This document shows, in pieces, positions 1 to 5,258 of a DNA stretch of 5,258 bases (within the stretch, counting starts at the first letter, position 1; each line of letters begins with the position of its first letter). The translations under genes were made by a program, and so were the position numbers. Under the pieces are notes generated by a model, which ran no database searches, was not told the origin of the DNA, and was given only the letters and a program-made list of their open reading frames with translations. Source of the stretch: Gammaproteobacteria bacterium (GTDB taxonomy: Bacteria; Pseudomonadota; Gammaproteobacteria; Pseudomonadales; Pseudohongiellaceae); assembly GCA_003514305.1 (NCBI GenBank), contig DORE01000114.1, forward strand, positions 1 to 5,258. Direction: 5' to 3'.

Positions 1-482
1 GGGTCAGAGACCTGAAACTCACCCGTTTGATCGCCTTCGCGAAGCAATTCAGCCAACTGATGATCGAACAGCTTCCGCTGCTCTCTGATTTCTCTCGCCT
101 CCTCGGCCCTCAGGTTTTTCTCCTCTCTCGCATAAACCACTATAAATTTTTGATACTCAAAAATAACCTCCAGTACCGATTCAGCGAGGCACTGCAATCT
201 CTCAGCAGAGGATCGCGGCTGGGAGCATGCAGCACTCACTGCATCAAGAGATAGCGCGATCCCACTGCGACAAATATCGAAGAGTAGCTCTCCCTTATTG
301 TCATAGTGCTTGTATATAAAGGGTTTGGTTACCTTGAGACGTTTGGCTACCGCGTCGAGCGTTGTGCTCTCGTAACCCAACTCGTAGAACAGGCCGCAAG
401 CCTCCTCACGAATCCTTTTCTTCTTAAAATCCGACACTTCATCTTTGAGATCAAAGTCAGGCTGGAGGGTCGCGTTGCTCAT
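1..482 (-). CDS. TetR/AcrR-family transcriptional regulator (C-terminus cut by window edge)
   Basis: This is the first 160 residues of a TetR-family regulator, read on the minus strand from an ATG at 482-480 and running off the left edge. A short polar leader is followed by the typical N-terminal DNA-binding domain (about residues 20-66): FKKKRIREEACGLFYELGY, then the helix-turn-helix TLDAVAKRLKVTKPFIYKHY (about 41-60) and the usual DNKGELLF continuation. The rest is alpha-helical and charged (AREEKNLRAEEAREIREQRK, about 118-137), resembling the ligand domains of TetR regulators that sense acyl-CoAs; that ligand is inferred. Family members are usually 190-210 residues, so roughly 40 are missing. 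It starts only 3 bases after the stop of the upstream dehydrogenase gene, so the two are almost certainly co-transcribed and probably translationally coupled. A likely role is autorepression and control of the divergent mutase operon through the palindrome at 1697-1713. Family call is firm; target and ligand are inference. Confidence 0.93.
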   Translation of the reverse strand, partial: MSNATLQPDFDLKDEVSDFKKKRIREEACGLFYELGYESTTLDAVAKRLKVTKPFIYKHYDNKGELLFDICRSGIALSLDAVSAACSQPRSSAERLQCLAESVLEVIFEYQKFIVVYAREEKNLRAEEAREIREQRKLFDHQLAELLREGDQTGEFQVSD

Positions 483-485
483 GCT

Positions 486-1664
486 TTAAAGCGCCATCTC
501 TAGAATACCGCGCACATCTTTGGGACCACTTATCTCTCTGGGGTTGGTGCGAGACCAAAAATCCAGCATGGTGTACTCAGCGATCAGGTCCAGTTGATCT
601 TCAGTGATGCCCACAGCGGTCAGGCTTCGCGGCATTCCCAGCCCCGTAATGAATTCATCGACAATCTCGCTTGCTGCACGGTCCGGCTGGCCCAGACAGG
701 CACTGATTTGCTTCTGCTTCTCACCGTTAACGGATTGATTGAAAGCAAGCACCGAGGGGGCCATTACGCAAGAGCAATAACCGTGAGGCACATCAGCGGT
801 GCCGCCCAGTACGTGCCCGATTGCATGACTCGCGCCCATGGGCACGCCACCGATGACTGGAATCATAGATTGCCAAGCACCTACCTGACATCGCAGCCGC
901 GCATCCAGATCCTTGCCATCGGCTTTTACCTGCGGCAATGCACTACCTAGCAATCGGAGCGCACTTCCTGCGATGCCGTCACAAAAATGGTTTGAGTGTG
1001 TTGAGCCCAACGCTTCAAGGGCGTGATCTAGTGCTCTGACGCCGGTTGAGAACCACAGCCATTCGGGCGTATGTATTGTGAGAGCAGGGTCAAGAACGAT
1101 CGCAATCGGCGCCATCATCCTGTGCGTATAGCCCTGCTTTTTATTCTCTTTGTCATCCGTCAACCCACCCATGGTGTTGAATTCACCACCCGACAGAGTC
1201 GTTGGACAACAAATTACTCTTATTTCCGGCGCGTCAAATTGCGGAACTACCGTTTCACCAGCTTCGTCGACATAAACATAGAACCCCTCGAAATCCTCAT
1301 GCTTCTCAAAACCGTGTTTTAACCCCAGGGCAATAACTTTGCCTGCGTCGGTGACCGAACCACCGCCCACGGTAATAATGAGGTCAGTATCAACAGCGCG
1401 GGCTGCCTCCAACGCAGCGAGAACATCTGATCTAGGCCCATGTGCCTTGATGCCGTCGAAAACACAAGCTATAGAATCACCCAGGGCTGCTTCAATATCA
1501 CTGGTTTCTGCGGTGGTATTCCTTAGGGTCGTGCTAACCAGTAAAAACACGCGCTGTGCACCCAGCGTCTGGACTTCCTCTGCCAGAGCCTCAGCTGCTC
1601 TGCGGCCAATATGCACTCGTTCTGTCGCTGTTAAACCCAGCGTGGCGCTATTAGCAGAAAACAT
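486..1664 (-). CDS. Iron-containing alcohol dehydrogenase family / maleylacetate reductase-like oxidoreductase
   Basis: A complete 392-residue protein, normal length for group III (iron-type) alcohol dehydrogenases, which interconvert alcohols and aldehydes/ketones (or reduce maleylacetate) with NAD(P)H in the cytoplasm. Seen in order: an ERVHIG N-terminal strand (15-20), the nucleotide-binding GGGSVTDAGK (100-109), PTTLSGGEFN (154-163, the PTTxxxxSE-like loop), GVRALDHALEA (208-218), and GASHAIGHVLGG (277-288) followed by PHG (293-295). His214, His280 and His294 match three metal-ligand histidines of enzymes such as FucO, but the aspartate ligand position appears to be Arg210. That is closer to maleylacetate reductase-like members, some of which do not need metal, so a metal-independent or altered enzyme is possible. 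The ATG start has a good Shine-Dalgarno, AAGAGG, 6 bases upstream. It is first in a leftward unit with the TetR gene and divergent from the mutase operon, suggesting a role in the same pathway. The substrate cannot be read from sequence. Confidence 0.92.
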   Translation of the reverse strand: MFSANSATLGLTATERVHIGRRAAEALAEEVQTLGAQRVFLLVSTTLRNTTAETSDIEAALGDSIACVFDGIKAHGPRSDVLAALEAARAVDTDLIITVGGGSVTDAGKVIALGLKHGFEKHEDFEGFYVYVDEAGETVVPQFDAPEIRVICCPTTLSGGEFNTMGGLTDDKENKKQGYTHRMMAPIAIVLDPALTIHTPEWLWFSTGVRALDHALEALGSTHSNHFCDGIAGSALRLLGSALPQVKADGKDLDARLRCQVGAWQSMIPVIGGVPMGASHAIGHVLGGTADVPHGYCSCVMAPSVLAFNQSVNGEKQKQISACLGQPDRAASEIVDEFITGLGMPRSLTAVGITEDQLDLIAEYTMLDFWSRTNPREISGPKDVRGILEMAL

Positions 1665-1670
1665 AAATGG

Positions 1671-1676
1671 CCTCTT
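1671..1676 (-). promoter_or_regulatory. Shine-Dalgarno of the alcohol dehydrogenase gene
   Basis: On the minus strand AAGAGG lies 6 bases (CCATTT) before the ATG at 1664-1662. It is the strongest ribosome-binding site near this start and supports the chosen start codon. Confidence 0.7.
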
Positions 1677-1696
1677 TGTTGTAGTTATGACTGGAG

Positions 1697-1713
1697 AGTA
1701 TCAATGTGATACT
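1697..1713. promoter_or_regulatory. Perfect palindrome, candidate TetR operator
   Basis: AGTATCA-ATG-TGATACT is a perfect inverted repeat with 7-base arms and a 3-base centre; the flanking bases no longer pair. The size and symmetry are typical of TetR-family operators. It sits in the divergent intergenic region, just downstream of where transcription from the minus-strand TTGACA would start, a position suited to repression of the dehydrogenase-regulator unit. That the neighbouring TetR protein binds here is inference. Confidence 0.5.
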
Positions 1714-1739
1714 GATAAGTAAATTGGGGTATGCTTATC
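1714..1739. repeat. Second inverted repeat GATAAG-N14-CTTATC
   Basis: GATAAG at 1714-1719 and CTTATC at 1734-1739 are perfect 6-base inverted arms directly abutting the 17-base palindrome. A third box, CGATAA at 1759-1764, also pairs with TTATCG at 1735-1740 across 18 bases. These may be half-sites for a second regulator or an extended operator. Six-base arms can arise by chance, so this is tentative. Confidence 0.3.
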
Positions 1740-1748
1740 GCGCGCTAG

Positions 1749-1754
1749 TGTCAA
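1749..1754 (-). promoter_or_regulatory. Candidate -35 hexamer TTGACA for the dehydrogenase-regulator unit
   Basis: Read on the minus strand this is an exact sigma-70 consensus TTGACA. The matching -10 window 17 bases downstream (1731-1726, TACCCC) is weak, so the promoter would need activation or use a different -10. Only the -35 match is strong. Confidence 0.3.
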
Positions 1755-1780
1755 AAACCGATAAATAAAGTGGCAGTCAG

Positions 1781-3412
1781 ATGCAAAAAAAATCCACCGA
1801 CAAGGCGTTCTTCTCGCGTTCGGGAATAGAGCTCAAATCATTTTATACCGGTGATGATATTCCTGATGGACACAGGGATCGGGCCGCGGCAGCCCCTGGC
1901 GAGGCGCCTTACCATCGTGGCTTTCACACATCCGGATATCGCAGTAAGCCCTGGAGAATCTTTCAACTCAGCGGCTTCGGTAAACCTGAAGACGAGAATG
2001 AGCGCATTAAGTTTCTGCTGAAAAATGGCGAGACGGGATTCATCATGGAGCATGATCGCAACACCGCCGATCACTGCTACAACGTCGACCATCCAGAAGT
2101 TGTGGCGCGGCGCGAAGATGTTGGATTAACCGGGGCCGTCATGCAAAGTGTTCGCGATACAGCTATCTGCATGGACGGCTTGCCTGTGGACAGCAGCTTC
2201 GGCCACGCGGGAGGCGCCGTTGTTCAACACGCGCCCTTCGCCCTCGCCGCCTACTGGACCGTTGCCAAACAGCGAGGATTTGACCTAGCAAAATTACCCG
2301 GCACGGGTCAGAGCGACTTTAATCTGACGTACTTGGGATGTGTGACCAAGGAGCAGATCCCGACGCTGCCAGGTCTCCAGTTTAATGCCGATATCATCGA
2401 ATTCTGCGATCGCTACTTGCCTTACTGGGTACCAGTCTCAATAGCCGGCTATAACGCGGCCGACACTGGTCTCAGTCCAGATCAGGAGCTGGGCGTCCTG
2501 TTCGCCAATGCCGTTGAATATCTCGATGAAATCAAAAGGAGGGGGAGCGTTGATCTGATCAAAGCCGCCAAGGCCTGCGGTGGCGTGAGCTTCAGAGCAT
2601 CGATCGAATTTATCGAGGAGGCTTGCAAAATGAGGGCAGCCAGGCTGATGTGGGCTGACCTCCTGCGAGAGCGCTACGGTATAAGCGACCCTAAAGTGGC
2701 CAATCTGCGAATCCACTGCGTTACCGCGGGATCAAAAATGACCTATCAACAGCCGCTGAACAACATTGTCAGAGGCACCTTGATGGCACTTGGAGCGGTT
2801 TTTGGCGGAGTGCAGTCACTCGGCGTATCAGGTTACGACGAAGCTCTGTCGATTCCTTCAGAACATGCACATCAAATGTCGGTGAGGATTCAGCAGATCC
2901 TTCAGGAAGAAACAGGAATAGCCAACGTTACGGACCCGTTGGGCGGTTCGTACTATGTTGAAACAATCACTGCTCAGCTGGCTGAGAAGGCTTGGGAGTT
3001 TTTTGAGGAAATTCAAAACCAGGGCGGCTATCTGGCCACTTTGGATTCAGGATGGCTGCACGCGCGCGCCGCAGAGAATCAATATAAAGAGTTCATGGAC
3101 ATGGAAAACGGCGACCAACAGGTGATCGGCGTGAATTGCTTTCAGGACGACGAGTCACCCTTCGAGGTAGATGGGTTTATGGGAACCGATGACGCCTTTG
3201 ATGTGGCAACAGCGCGTCTTCAAGACGTTCTCAGAACCCGTCATGAGAAGGCTGCAACCGCAGCCCTGAAGCAGCTCGAGGCTGATTGCCGCAGTGATAC
3301 AAATATCATGCCGGCGATGATGGAAGCGATGTCGGCTGAGGTCACACTGGGCGAAATCGGTAACGTGTACAGAGAAGTTTTTGGGAACTGGAATACGCCG
3401 ATTCAAACATGA
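1781..3412 (+). CDS. Coenzyme B12-dependent acyl-CoA mutase, large (substrate-binding) subunit, atypical active site
   Basis: This 543-residue protein is the TIM-barrel, CoA-binding subunit of the methylmalonyl-CoA mutase family, close in length to the separate large subunits of isobutyryl- and 2-hydroxyisobutyryl-CoA mutases (about 560). These enzymes move a CoA-carboxyl group between adjacent carbons by an adenosyl radical. Family landmarks: YHRGFHTSGYRSKPWRIFQL (44-63), GFG (65-67), VDHP (102-105), GTGQSDF (174-180, with the conserved Gln177), ALGAVFGGVQSL (336-347), GYDEALSIPSE (351-361, with conserved Glu354) and DPLGGSYYVE (385-394). It lacks the B12-binding domain, which is encoded next door. 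Key positions are unusual: Leu63 where methylmalonyl-, isobutyryl- and hydroxyisobutyryl-CoA mutases have Tyr, Phe and Ile; Cys187 where they have Arg, Gln and Gln; Asn225 for the conserved His; GVS 348-350 for HTN. The substrate is therefore unknown. The ATG is the first start after an in-frame TAA at 1766-1768; its Shine-Dalgarno (AGTGG, 1769-1773) is weak. Family is firm; specificity is open. Confidence 0.93.
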   Translation: MQKKSTDKAFFSRSGIELKSFYTGDDIPDGHRDRAAAAPGEAPYHRGFHTSGYRSKPWRIFQLSGFGKPEDENERIKFLLKNGETGFIMEHDRNTADHCYNVDHPEVVARREDVGLTGAVMQSVRDTAICMDGLPVDSSFGHAGGAVVQHAPFALAAYWTVAKQRGFDLAKLPGTGQSDFNLTYLGCVTKEQIPTLPGLQFNADIIEFCDRYLPYWVPVSIAGYNAADTGLSPDQELGVLFANAVEYLDEIKRRGSVDLIKAAKACGGVSFRASIEFIEEACKMRAARLMWADLLRERYGISDPKVANLRIHCVTAGSKMTYQQPLNNIVRGTLMALGAVFGGVQSLGVSGYDEALSIPSEHAHQMSVRIQQILQEETGIANVTDPLGGSYYVETITAQLAEKAWEFFEEIQNQGGYLATLDSGWLHARAAENQYKEFMDMENGDQQVIGVNCFQDDESPFEVDGFMGTDDAFDVATARLQDVLRTRHEKAATAALKQLEADCRSDTNIMPAMMEAMSAEVTLGEIGNVYREVFGNWNTPIQT

Positions 3413-3421
3413 TTGAGCGCT

Positions 3422-3427
3422 GGGGAG
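3422..3427 (+). promoter_or_regulatory. Shine-Dalgarno deciding a GTG start for the B12-binding subunit
   Basis: GGGGAG lies 6 bases before GTG at 3434-3436. The alternative, TTG at 3413, abuts the mutase stop codon and has no visible ribosome-binding site. The site therefore favours the shorter 125-residue product. Confidence 0.65.
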
Positions 3428-3433
3428 ATTAAA

Positions 3434-3811
3434 GTGCAGAAGCGAATACTGATGGCCAAAACTGGCCTCGACGGCCACTGGCGCGGCCCAACTATCGTCG
3501 CCAGAGCGCTTCGTGATGCAGGCTTTGAGGTGATAATGATTGGCATGGCCAACACAGATGACATCGTAACATCGGCGGTAGATGAAGACGTTGACCTTGT
3601 AGGCCTTAATGTCGGCGGTCACATTGATGTGGCAATCAGGGCGATCGAGAACGTGCGGAATGCCCGCCCCGAACTGCCGATTTTCGCTGGCGGCACGATT
3701 ACACCCCGCGCCGCCAAACAACTTGAGGGCTTGGGAGTAGAGGTTTACCCACCGGGGTCTCAATTAACGGATATCGTGGACGCCGCCGAGCGTCTTACCG
3801 GCACAAAGTAA
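3434..3811 (+). CDS. B12-binding small subunit of the acyl-CoA mutase
   Basis: A 125-residue stand-alone cobalamin-binding domain that would pair with the preceding large subunit to form the active mutase and hold adenosylcobalamin base-off. It opens with ILMAKTGLDGHWRGPTIVAR (5-24), containing the DxHxxG motif (Asp13, His15, Gly18); His15 would be the lower cobalt ligand. The Rossmann-like pattern continues with DVDLVGLNVGGH (52-63) and IFAGGTITP (83-91), whose AGG contacts the nucleotide loop in the family, and ends with YPPGSQL (105-111). Two oddities: the usual Ser-x-Leu motif after the second strand is replaced around Asn59-Val60, and this loop seems one residue shorter than in HcmB. The aspartate reported as important in HcmB aligns with Gly108, so this is not a typical 2-hydroxyisobutyryl-CoA mutase subunit. 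The GTG start is chosen for its GGGGAG site; a TTG at 3413 would add seven residues. Confidence 0.92.
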   Translation: MQKRILMAKTGLDGHWRGPTIVARALRDAGFEVIMIGMANTDDIVTSAVDEDVDLVGLNVGGHIDVAIRAIENVRNARPELPIFAGGTITPRAAKQLEGLGVEVYPPGSQLTDIVDAAERLTGTK

Positions 3812-3816
3812 CAACG

Positions 3817-4770
3817 ATGACCGAGGCAACGACGCAGCCGTTACTCGCGTCTGCTCTAAATGGAGATCGCTCTAGCCTAGCCCGTCTTCTTAGCCACATA
3901 GAACGAGACCCGAGCGCGGAAACCGAGATACGCGCTGTCCTGGCCAGCAAGGAGACCCAATCGGTTGTGATAGGAGTTACCGGACCGCCGGGTGCAGGCA
4001 AGTCTTCTCTCATTAGCGCACTGCTGCCTCACACAACCGACTCCTTTGACAGGACCGCGGTGCTGGCCGTGGACCCCACATCGCCCTTCTCTGGCGGTGC
4101 ATTACTCGGTGATCGCGTCCGCATGCAGAACCACGGTTTAGGTGATCGGGTGCTCATCCGCTCAATGGCGTCAAAAGGAGAGAGCGGCGGGCTGGCGAGA
4201 GCTGCAGCAACGGCGACACAGGTGCTGGCAGCCTGCGGTTGGCCACTGATACTGTTGGAAACATTGGGCATTGGTCAGGTGGAACTGGACGTAATGGACC
4301 TCGCGACGGTGGTAGCCGTGGTACTCAATCCTGGTTGGGGAGATACCTTTCAGGCAAACAAAGCGGGCCTCACTGAAGCGGGAGACGTCTTCGTTATTAA
4401 CAAAGCCGACAAAGACGGTGTTCAACAGACCCGTGCCGATTTGCAAGATTCTCTATCATTATTGCAGTCCCCAGTACCTATCCAGATTTTCGAGACCATA
4501 GCTGTCAATGAAGACGGTGTCGCCGCGCTGTGGCAAGGGATCAAGACATATTTAGCTGACGCCCAGGCAACCGGGCTTCAAGAGCAAAAGCTGCGCACCA
4601 GACGTCGTCGCTTGCTAATGAGAATATTGCAAAGCGGCTGTGAAGCTCGAATAGAGGCCTACTGTTGCAGTGACCACGGGAGTGCTCAAGTAGAGAGAGC
4701 GCTGGCGGGTGAACTGTCCATTGAGGCGCTGCAAGCAGATCTGTACGCAAACATATCCCAACCCGAATGA
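3817..4770 (+). CDS. meaB: MeaB/ArgK-type G-protein chaperone of the B12 mutase
   Basis: A complete 317-residue P-loop GTPase of the MeaB/MMAA group, slightly shorter than the usual 325-335. These proteins bind acyl-CoA mutases, gate loading of adenosylcobalamin and eject or protect against inactivated cofactor, powered by GTP. Visible motifs: Walker A GPPGAGKS (56-63), VDPTSPFSGGALLGDRVRM (85-103), RSMASKGESGGLA (115-127), the switch ETLGIGQ (148-154), PGWGDTFQANKAGLTEAGD (172-190), and the guanine-specificity NKAD (195-198). A basic stretch RTRRRR (260-265) begins the C-terminal arm. The gene starts 5 bases after the small-subunit stop, so coupling is likely; the Shine-Dalgarno is weak. Its position directly behind both mutase subunits shows it is the dedicated partner, paralleling arrangements next to other two-subunit mutases. 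The symbol is used in the family sense; a pathway-specific name would depend on the substrate. Confidence 0.94.
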   Translation: MTEATTQPLLASALNGDRSSLARLLSHIERDPSAETEIRAVLASKETQSVVIGVTGPPGAGKSSLISALLPHTTDSFDRTAVLAVDPTSPFSGGALLGDRVRMQNHGLGDRVLIRSMASKGESGGLARAAATATQVLAACGWPLILLETLGIGQVELDVMDLATVVAVVLNPGWGDTFQANKAGLTEAGDVFVINKADKDGVQQTRADLQDSLSLLQSPVPIQIFETIAVNEDGVAALWQGIKTYLADAQATGLQEQKLRTRRRRLLMRILQSGCEARIEAYCCSDHGSAQVERALAGELSIEALQADLYANISQPE

Positions 4771-4794
4771 ACCCTCCCAGTAATGGAATAACCC

Positions 4795-5258
4795 ATGCTC
4801 GCGCAAAATGATGAAGCTCTGACTATTTTTCACAATAGCCTCGCTACCTTTCTGGACACAACTGCGCCACCTGAGACCATCGAACGCTGGAATCAAAACA
4901 AGCAGGTAGATCGTGAGGCCTGGTTGGCTGCCGGAGAGTTTGGGATGCTCGGCGTTCTGGTGCCCGAAGAACATGGCGGTCTGGGCGTGGATTTTCGCTA
5001 CGAGCGAGCAATTATGGAAGCCTTTGCCGAGCGCGGCCTGGAGGGATGGGGCGTGCCAGTGCATAACATGATCGCAGCCCCCTACCTGATCGAGCATGGA
5101 ACACCAGACCAAAAAAACCAGTGGCTACCCAAGGTTGTCTCTGGCGAGACGATCTTAGCGATCGCGATGACCGAGCCTGCCGCAGGATCCGACCTGCAGG
5201 GCATGCGAACCCGTGCGGTTCGCGATGGTGACGAGTGGATTATCAATGGCAGCAAGGT
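4795..5258 (+). CDS. Acyl-CoA dehydrogenase, N-terminal part (cut by window edge)
   Basis: The first 154 residues of an acyl-CoA dehydrogenase, open to the right edge. These FAD enzymes form an alpha,beta double bond in acyl-CoA and pass electrons to ETF. Seen: the helical N-terminal domain, with the typical LAAGEFGMLGVLVPEEHGGL (44-63), a mid-domain helix ending in APYLIEHGTPDQK (95-107), and the FAD/substrate-binding signature AMTEPAAGSDLQGMRT (124-139) followed by WIINGSK. About 230 residues are missing, including the catalytic base, so the substrate class cannot be judged. The ATG is the only sensible start: an in-frame TAA (4789-4791) lies two codons upstream, and GGA at 4785-4787 is a modest Shine-Dalgarno. 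It follows the MeaB gene by 24 bases with no terminator, so it belongs to the mutase operon and probably oxidises the mutase product or a near derivative. Confidence 0.93.
   Translation, partial: MLAQNDEALTIFHNSLATFLDTTAPPETIERWNQNKQVDREAWLAAGEFGMLGVLVPEEHGGLGVDFRYERAIMEAFAERGLEGWGVPVHNMIAAPYLIEHGTPDQKNQWLPKVVSGETILAIAMTEPAAGSDLQGMRTRAVRDGDEWIINGSK

Larger units (their letters stand above)
1665..1780. promoter_or_regulatory. Divergent promoter / regulatory region between the two units
   Basis: This 116-base gap separates two divergently read start codons, so it must carry both promoters unless transcription enters from elsewhere. It contains a perfect palindrome (1697-1713), a second inverted repeat GATAAG/CTTATC (1714-1719 and 1734-1739), and a further GATAA at 1760-1764 that pairs with TTATC at 1735-1739. 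A perfect minus-strand TTGACA lies at 1754-1749, but the hexamer 17 bases on (TACCCC, 1731-1726) is a poor -10. For the plus strand I see only a weak pair, TTGGGG (1724-1729) and TAGTGT (1746-1751), spaced 16 bases. Weak promoters with dense repeats suit regulated expression. Exact promoters are uncertain. Confidence 0.6.

Noticed and set aside
27..503. Plus-strand open frames antisense to the TetR gene (27-254 and 306-503)
   Set aside because: The minus strand gives one continuous TetR protein with a clear helix-turn-helix, which explains the region.
1339..1722. 127-codon plus-strand open frame reaching into the divergent region
   Set aside because: Most lies antisense to the dehydrogenase gene; the composition is that of a shadow frame.
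1785..1792. Run of eight A just after the mutase start codon as a slippage or phase-variation tract
   Set aside because: The reading frame is intact, the run is short, and A-rich early codons are common for ease of translation initiation.
1781..3412. Methylmalonyl-CoA or ethylmalonyl-CoA mutase
   Set aside because: The Tyr and Arg that hold the free carboxylate are Leu63 and Cys187, the barrel and B12 domains are on separate genes, and the active-site His is Asn.
3155..3763. 202-codon open frame on the minus strand
   Set aside because: It overlaps antisense the end of the mutase large subunit and most of the B12 subunit, both of which have clear family motifs. Its own translation shows no recognisable domain.
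1781..3811. Identification as 2-hydroxyisobutyryl-CoA mutase (hcmA/hcmB)
   Set aside because: The two-subunit layout and MeaB neighbour fit, but the diagnostic Ile, Gln and small-subunit Asp are Leu, Cys and Gly here, and a downstream acyl-CoA dehydrogenase would not be needed for the HCM product.
4771..4794. Terminator or separate promoter between MeaB and acyl-CoA dehydrogenase
   Set aside because: The 24 bases contain no hairpin with a T run and no promoter-like pair; the short ATG-GAA-TAA at 4783-4791 is only two sense codons and probably incidental.
4615..5112. 165-codon open frame on the minus strand across the MeaB/acyl-CoA dehydrogenase junction
   Set aside because: It is antisense to two well-supported genes and its translation is rich in Cys, His and Gln without any domain pattern.

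Overview
The window looks like part of a bacterial catabolic gene cluster. GC is in the low-to-mid 50s by eye, genes are tightly packed with gaps of 0 to 24 bases, and protein style suggests a gammaproteobacterium, possibly marine. The taxonomic guess is weak. No RNA gene, mobile element or CRISPR array is visible.

Layout. Two divergent transcription units flank a 116-base intergenic region (1665-1780). Leftward: an iron-type alcohol dehydrogenase / maleylacetate reductase-like oxidoreductase (486-1664), followed 3 bases later by a TetR-family regulator (1-482) cut by the left edge. Rightward: the large subunit of a coenzyme B12-dependent acyl-CoA mutase (1781-3412), its separate small B12-binding subunit (3434-3811), a MeaB/ArgK-type G-protein chaperone (3817-4770), and an acyl-CoA dehydrogenase (4795 to the right edge, partial). 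The intergenic region holds a perfect 17-base palindrome and several GATAA/TTATC boxes, plausible operators for the TetR protein.

How it may work together. The large and small subunits with the MeaB protein form the usual kit for a two-subunit acyl-CoA carbon-skeleton mutase and its cofactor-loading and protecting G protein. The acyl-CoA dehydrogenase would oxidise the rearranged acyl-CoA, and the alcohol dehydrogenase may act on an alcohol, aldehyde or keto intermediate.

The main point of interest is the mutase. Aligned from memory to methylmalonyl-, isobutyryl- and 2-hydroxyisobutyryl-CoA mutases, its substrate-defining and catalytic positions are highly unusual: Leu63 at the Tyr/Phe/Ile position, Cys187 at the Arg/Gln position, Asn225 at the nearly invariant His, and Gly-Val-Ser in place of His-Thr-Asn near the adenosyl group. 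The B12 subunit keeps the DxHxxG cobalt-ligand motif but has Asn-Val where a Ser-x-Leu motif is usual. This fits none of the named mutase classes I know and suggests a mutase for an unknown, probably uncharged and branched, acyl-CoA.
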